64,000 nucleotides of DNA. Origin: Agaribacterium haliotis (GTDB lineage: Bacteria > Pseudomonadota > Gammaproteobacteria > Pseudomonadales > Cellvibrionaceae). The first letter of the stretch is position 1. Every line of letters begins with the position of its first letter. Where the stretch lies: NCBI RefSeq assembly GCF_002312815.1, contig NZ_NKQJ01000007.1, forward strand, positions 62,001 to 126,000, written 5' to 3'. Positions 63,922-64,000 of this stretch are shown piece by piece. Position numbers and translations under genes: made by a program. A model generated the notes under the pieces. The model did no database searches. It was given only the letters and a program-made list of their open reading frames with translations, and was not told the origin of the DNA.

Positions 63922-64000
63922 TCAAACCTCATCCGCATAATTATCAATGCTCGGGCAGGAACAAAGCAAATTCCTATCCCCATAAACATTGTCAATGCGA
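63922..64000 (-). CDS. gcvP: Glycine dehydrogenase (decarboxylating), C-terminal end only
   Basis: Only the last 25 codons are inside the window, read leftwards to TGA (63922-63924). They give RIDNVYGDRNLLCSC then PSIDNYADEV, which is the highly conserved C-terminus of P-protein of the glycine cleavage system. The rest lies to the right of the window. Confidence 0.85.
   Translation of the reverse strand, partial: RIDNVYGDRNLLCSCPSIDNYADEV

Overview
The window is a stretch of chromosome from a marine-type gammaproteobacterium, most likely a polysaccharide degrader of the Cellvibrionales (Saccharophagus/Teredinibacter-like). This placement is inferred from Pro/Ser-rich linkers in large surface lipoproteins, a DUF4861 protein, a complete xylose pathway, many TonB-dependent receptors and Tat/lipoprotein hydrolases. 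It is not based on a marker gene. There is no rRNA, tRNA, CRISPR array or prophage that I can see.

Layout. 1-8100: the end of a DUF4861 gene, a redoxin/DsbD-N pair, and a two-gene DUF1592 (malectin plus cytochrome c)/DUF1552 export module. 8100-13800: a xylose locus, with a Nudix-type regulator divergent from xylB-xylA and a sugar-porter MFS gene. 13900-17600: PhnA-like protein, Set-type sugar efflux MFS, isochorismatase-family hydrolase, and one exported protein of unknown function. 17640-22750: a zinc-sparing cluster (remnant of a His-rich Zn protein, pyrC paralogue, folE2, thrS, and a small gene split by a transposable element). 22780-24830: phoX behind a Pho box. 24900-30730: exported cysteine hydrolase, LysR, Bcr/CflA MFS, pirin, SDR, and a decayed LysR gene. 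30820-36560: a TonB receptor/ABC-2 exporter operon under a palindrome nearly identical to the one in front of the zinc-sparing cluster. 36740-45000: nuclease-fold protein, amidohydrolase lipoprotein, cupin protein, SP-rich lipoprotein, and a second TonB receptor. 45600-51200: beta/gamma-crystallin protein, a membrane protein with a histidine kinase/response regulator pair, a periplasmic binding protein, and a DUF4124 protein. 51250-63625: phospholipase D-family lipoprotein, two YtcJ-like amidohydrolases, a CDF-like membrane protein, an AAT/C45-type amide hydrolase, and an orphan RND pump with altered proton-relay residues. The last 79 bases are the C-terminus of gcvP.

The strongest non-obvious signals are as follows. 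(1) A shared palindrome AATGATACnnnGTATCATT lies about 158 bases upstream of both the pyrC-folE2-thrS cluster and the TonB receptor/ABC operon, which suggests a single zinc (Zur-like) regulon. (2) A family of three nearly identical 263-bp MITE-like elements has long terminal inverted repeats and TA target duplications. One copy splits a small gene that is restored exactly in frame when the element plus one TA is removed. A second copy landed inside a stop codon, changing TAA to TAG. (3) A His-rich zinc-protein remnant and a LysR remnant with an internal deletion show ongoing gene decay.
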